From: an uncultured Clostridia bacterium
Lineage (GTDB): Bacteria; Bacillota; Clostridia; UBA1381
DNA length: 64,000 nucleotides
Reading direction: 5' to 3'
Assembly: GCA_947585795.1 (NCBI GenBank)
Contig: CANPXG010000001.1
Coordinates: 53,785 to 117,784 of the forward strand
A program made the translations under genes and the position numbers. The notes beneath the pieces are model-generated. The model was not told where the DNA came from. It saw only the letters and a program-made list of their open reading frames with translations, and searched no databases. Shown piece by piece: positions 60,491 through 64,000 of the stretch. How positions within the stretch are numbered: the stretch's first letter is position 1; each line of letters begins with the position of its first letter.

Positions 60491-62887
60491 ATGGCGACCA
60501 AAAAGAAAACAACTTCAAAAAAAAGCGCCGCAAACAACAAAAGAAAGAACTATTTGCCCACTTATATCATCACAATGATCATATTAACGCTGCTCGTGTC
60601 GGTATTCATGTACGTTGAATACGGAAGCGGCGGCATAGTAAACACGGCGGTAAAGAAAGCGTTATGCGGTATGTTCGGCATATGCGGCTTTTTCGTACCC
60701 GTACTTCTGGCGGGCGTGACCGCGTATTTAGTCAATACAAAGGACATTAAAAAGTTTTGGATAAAGCTTTTACTCTCATTTCTCGCGCTCGTGAACGTGA
60801 GCGCTCTTATAAACCTGTCGCTCGGCAACACGATACCGTTCGCATTCGTGTACGGCTGCGAAAATTTTGCGGGCGGCGGATTTCTTGGCGCGTGCGTATC
60901 GGTATTCATGGAAAACATGGTACAGAAGGTCGCGTCGTACATAATTTTATCACTGACGCTGATTTTGCTTGCAAGCTTCATATCGGGCGTATCTATTTTC
61001 GCGGAAGCGGCGAAAGCGGTAAAGAGAATGTTCTTTTCCGTACGGGACAAGTACTACGAGTACGCGGACGAGCGTGAACACCTTGCTGAGGACTGCGAAC
61101 CGCCGCGTTACGATAACAGACGAACATCATCCAACCCTGCGCTCGACGCGGCGAACGACTTCGCAAAGGACACCGAAGGCGAGATAAAAAAAGCGGGAAG
61201 ATCCGCGAAAACACAAGAAAAAGAACCGTTTTCAAACGGTATCGACGATGTTTTCTCAATGCAGGAATTTTCGAACGATACGAAAAAAACGTCCGATGAC
61301 GGCTCTGCAAAACCCCTTGAAAAAACGGAGGACAAGCCCGAGGAAAAGGCGGGCAGCATATCTTCAAAGGAAAAGGAAGAATTTAACGACGAGTTTAACA
61401 AAGCGATAGAAGCGCCGACGGTAAAGTACACAAAACCGCCGCTAAGACTTTTGGGCAGCGCGCCTGCGGTATCGGGCGACAAACGCGAGGAAATGCGGCG
61501 CACGGCGGAAAAGCTTATATCCGTGCTCGACGATTTCGGCGTAAAGGCAAAGCTCGTGCAGGTCACGCAGGGACCTACCGTAACGAGATACGAGATCTCA
61601 CCCGACACAGGAGTTAAGCTGTCAAAAATAGTAGGACTTGCCGACGATATAGCGCTCAATCTCGCGGTATCGACGGTACTCGTCGCGCCCGTGCCGGGCA
61701 AAGCGGCGGTGGGCGTGGAAATACCCAACAATAAGGTAAGTCCCGTTTCCATACGCGAGATGCTGGACTCCGACGCTTTCAAAAAGGCAAAATCAAAGCT
61801 GACATTCGCACTCGGCAAGGATATAGGCGGCAAGGTCGTCGTGGGCGACATAGCGAAAATGCCCCACCTACTCATAGCGGGAGCTACGGGCTCGGGTAAG
61901 AGCGTGTGCATAAACACCATGATCATGAGCCTTTTGTACAAGGCAAAGCCCGACGAGGTCAAAATAATAATGGTGGATCCGAAAAGAGTCGAGCTTGGCG
62001 TTTACAACGGAATACCGCACCTTCTTGTGCCCGTTGTCACGGACCCCAAAAAAGCGGCGGGCGCTCTCAACTGGGCTGTAACGGAGATGATGCACCGCTA
62101 CGACTTATTCACGGAAGCAGGCGTAAGACAGCTTGACTCCTATAACAAGCTTATGGAAAAGGAAGGCGGAGAGAAAATACCGCAGCTCGTAATTATAATA
62201 GACGAGCTTGCCGATCTGATGATGGTAGCCGCGAAAGAGGTGGAGGACTACATTGTAAGACTTACCCAGCTTGCGAGAGCTGCCGGTATTTACCTTGTGA
62301 TAGCGACGCAAAGACCGTCCGTGGACGTTATAACGGGACTTATAAAGGCAAATGTGCCGTCAAGAATAGCGCTTGCCGTGTCAAGTCAGATTGACAGCCG
62401 TACCATAATCGATAAGGGCGGCGCGGAAAAGCTTTTGGGCAAGGGCGATATGCTGTATCATCCGGCGGGCGCGAGGTCGTCCACGCGCGTACAGGGCGCG
62501 TTTGTGACGGATGCGGAAATAGAAGCCGTGGTAAACTTTATAAAGGAAAATTCGGGAGTTACGCATTACAGCGAGGACCTGGAGGAGGAAATTGAGCGCC
62601 ACGCGACGGGTGAAAACGGAGTTACGCCCGACACTGAGGAGGACGGAGATCCCCTTCTTCACGAGGCGATAGAGCTTGCTGTAAGCCTCGGCAAGATCTC
62701 AACGTCGATGGTGCAAAGACGCCTTGGCGTGGGTTATTCGCGCGCGGGCAGGATCATAGACCAAATGGAGGCGCGCGGTATTATTTCGGGCGCAAACGGC
62801 TCAAAGCCGAGGGACGTGCTCGTAAGCCACGCGGACATCGCGTTGGGCTCCGATGCGGAGGATAACGATGAATACGCCGACGAATGA
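60491..62887 (+). CDS. ftsK: DNA translocase FtsK/SpoIIIE
   Basis: A 798-residue membrane-anchored motor that pumps DNA across the closing septum in division and, in spore formers, into the forespore. Four to five transmembrane helices fill the first 165 residues. A charged, low-complexity linker (about 190-330) follows. The RecA-like motor has Walker [14 protein letters not shown] near residue 460 and Walker [12 protein letters not shown]. The C-terminal gamma winged helix that reads DNA polarity is near [21 protein letters not shown]. Length matches SpoIIIE. It overlaps the next gene by 10 bases. Confidence 0.95.
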   Translation: MATKKKTTSKKSAANNKRKNYLPTYIITMIILTLLVSVFMYVEYGSGGIVNTAVKKALCGMFGICGFFVPVLLAGVTAYLVNTKDIKKFWIKLLLSFLALVNVSALINLSLGNTIPFAFVYGCENFAGGGFLGACVSVFMENMVQKVASYIILSLTLILLASFISGVSIFAEAAKAVKRMFFSVRDKYYEYADEREHLAEDCEPPRYDNRRTSSNPALDAANDFAKDTEGEIKKAGRSAKTQEKEPFSNGIDDVFSMQEFSNDTKKTSDDGSAKPLEKTEDKPEEKAGSISSKEKEEFNDEFNKAIEAPTVKYTKPPLRLLGSAPAVSGDKREEMRRTAEKLISVLDDFGVKAKLVQVTQGPTVTRYEISPDTGVKLSKIVGLADDIALNLAVSTVLVAPVPGKAAVGVEIPNNKVSPVSIREMLDSDAFKKAKSKLTFALGKDIGGKVVVGDIAKMPHLLIAGATGSGKSVCINTMIMSLLYKAKPDEVKIIMVDPKRVELGVYNGIPHLLVPVVTDPKKAAGALNWAVTEMMHRYDLFTEAGVRQLDSYNKLMEKEGGEKIPQLVIIIDELADLMMVAAKEVEDYIVRLTQLARAAGIYLVIATQRPSVDVITGLIKANVPSRIALAVSSQIDSRTIIDKGGAEKLLGKGDMLYHPAGARSSTRVQGAFVTDAEIEAVVNFIKENSGVTHYSEDLEEEIERHATGENGVTPDTEEDGDPLLHEAIELAVSLGKISTSMVQRRLGVGYSRAGRIIDQMEARGIISGANGSKPRDVLVSHADIALGSDAEDNDEYADE

Positions 62888-64000
62888 CTTTCTCCCTATC
62901 TCAAGGGAGGATATGGAAAAACGCGGCTGGGACAGCCTTGACTTCTTATATATAGTCGGTGACGCGTACGTTGACCACCCAAGCTTCGGACACGCGATAA
63001 TATCGCGCGTGCTTGAGAAGCACGGCTACAGAGTGGGTATTTCTGCTCTGCCGGACTGGCGCTCTCTCGATGATTTTACGCGCATGGGCAGACCGAAGCT
63101 CGGCGTACTTGTGTCGGCGGGAAATATAGACAGCATGGTGAACCACTACACGGTATCGAAAAAACGCAGACATGACGATATGTACGCGCCGGGCGGCAAG
63201 TGGGGAATGCGTCCCGACAGGGCGACCGTAGTCTACTGCAACCGCGTAAAAGAAGCGTTTGGCTCTGATATGCCGATACTTATAGGCGGTGTCGAGGCGA
63301 GCTTGAGGCGCTTCGCGCATTACGATTACTGGGACGATAAGGTGCGGCGCTCGATACTTTTTGACTCCCGCGCCGATATACTGATGTACGGAATGGGCGA
63401 GAAGCAAATTGTTCAGATAGCCGATAAGCTCCGTGACGGAATAAACGTAAAGGATATTACCGACGTGCGCGGAACGTGCTACATTTCACCGACTTACGAT
63501 GAAAATAATTCCACGTTGCTCCCAAGCTATGACGAGTGCGCCGTAAATAAGGAAAAATACGCGCAATCGTGCAGGGATCAGTATTACGAGCAAAATCCGT
63601 ATATCGGAAAGACGCTTGTTCAAAAGCACGGCAACAGGTACCTTGTGCAAAATCCGCCGATGGAGCCGCTTGGCACAAAGGAGCTTGACGAGGTATACGC
63701 ACTCCCGTATATGAAAAATTATCACCCCGTCTACGAGAAGGACGGCGGTATTCCCGCGATACAAGAGGTAAAATTTTCCCTTGCGGCGAATCGTGGGTGC
63801 TTCGGCAGCTGTAACTTTTGCGCGCTTGCGTTTCATCAGGGCAGAATAGTCACGTCGAGAAGCGACGAATCTCTGATTGCCGAAGCTGAGGAAATGACAA
63901 AAATGCCGGATTTCAAAGGCTATATACATGACGTTGGCGGACCTACGGCTAATTTCAGAGGACCGGCGTGTAAAAAGCAATTGACAGTGGGCGCTTGCCG
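62878..64000 (+). CDS. YgiQ-family radical SAM protein, N-terminal part (cut by window edge)
   Basis: The plus-strand frame starting ATG 62878 inside the end of ftsK runs through the window end, giving about 374 residues. The N-terminus ([34 protein letters not shown]) is the UPF0313/YgiQ signature. The radical SAM cluster motif is CFGSCNFCA near residue 300, followed by GGPTANF. Family function is unknown. GCGGAGG before the ATG supports this start despite the overlap. C-terminal part is missing here. Confidence 0.9.

Overview
This 64 kb window looks like chromosome from a strictly anaerobic, endospore-forming member of the Clostridia (Firmicutes), probably an uncultured gut-type organism. 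The evidence is the sporulation cluster spoIIGA-sigE-sigG with a Spo0A-type promoter, plus spoIIP, a SpoIVFB-type protease, FtsK/SpoIIIE, pyruvate:ferredoxin oxidoreductase, class III (oxygen-sensitive) ribonucleotide reductase, essential walRK and AGGAGG-type ribosome binding sites. Coding density is high and most genes are housekeeping. I see no rRNA, tRNA, CRISPR array, insertion sequence, prophage or integration scar, and no gene-free stretch above 300 bases. The longest gaps (about 235-280 bases, before dnaG, pgi, nrdD, pyrB and between the two S-layer-type genes) hold promoters, terminators and short leaders only.

Layout. 1-4015 (-): a DUF5107/TPR protein followed by a glycoside hydrolase family 2 gene cut by the window edge. 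4148-8813: two divergent SLH-domain surface proteins. 8892-12230 (+): AI-2E-type transporter, BaiN-type flavoprotein, a five-helix membrane protein and a 98-residue conserved protein with its own promoter and terminator. 12265-16093: mtaB (-), a Crh-like HPr homologue (+), and rplS-lepB-ylqF (-). 16281-19294 (+): spoIIP and lepA. 19377-23323 (-): nifJ and a small unknown gene. 23574-27569 (+): nrdD-nrdG-dut and a short-chain dehydrogenase. 27643-30239 (-): walR-walK. 30485-35332 (+): pyrB-pyrC-pyrF-pyrK-pyrD. 35610-40725 (+): dnaG-rpoD-prmA and a flavodiiron-like protein that has lost most metal ligands. 40852-47533 (+): GH26-like secreted enzyme, pgi, mini P-loop protein, thrC and a galactokinase-family kinase. 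47688-50106 (+): spoIIGA-sigE-sigG. 50229-54538 (+): PucR/CdaR-type regulator, S41 protease, LTA-synthase-like sulfatase. 54566-57981 (-): 8-oxoguanine glycosylase, cysteine-rich protein, fba, polysaccharide deacetylase. 58106-64000 (+): M18 aminopeptidase, SpoIVFB-type protease, ftsK and a YgiQ-type radical SAM gene running off the end.

The genes fit an anaerobic fermenter that takes up and degrades plant or host glycans (GH2, GH26-like, possible galactokinase, pgi, fba, nifJ), makes UMP and deoxynucleotides without oxygen, carries an SLH-anchored envelope, and sporulates. I find no convincing wholly new multi-gene system. The most interesting items are single genes and sites: the metal-ligand-poor flavodiiron paralogue, the Crh-like HPr, the divergent galactokinase next to thrC, the apparently leaderless glycosylase mRNA, the Spo0A/sigma-A promoter of spoIIGA with its long spacer, a putative NrdR operator, and several small conserved proteins of unknown function. 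Everything is read by eye from sequence. Family names rest on motif recognition, and no database search was possible.
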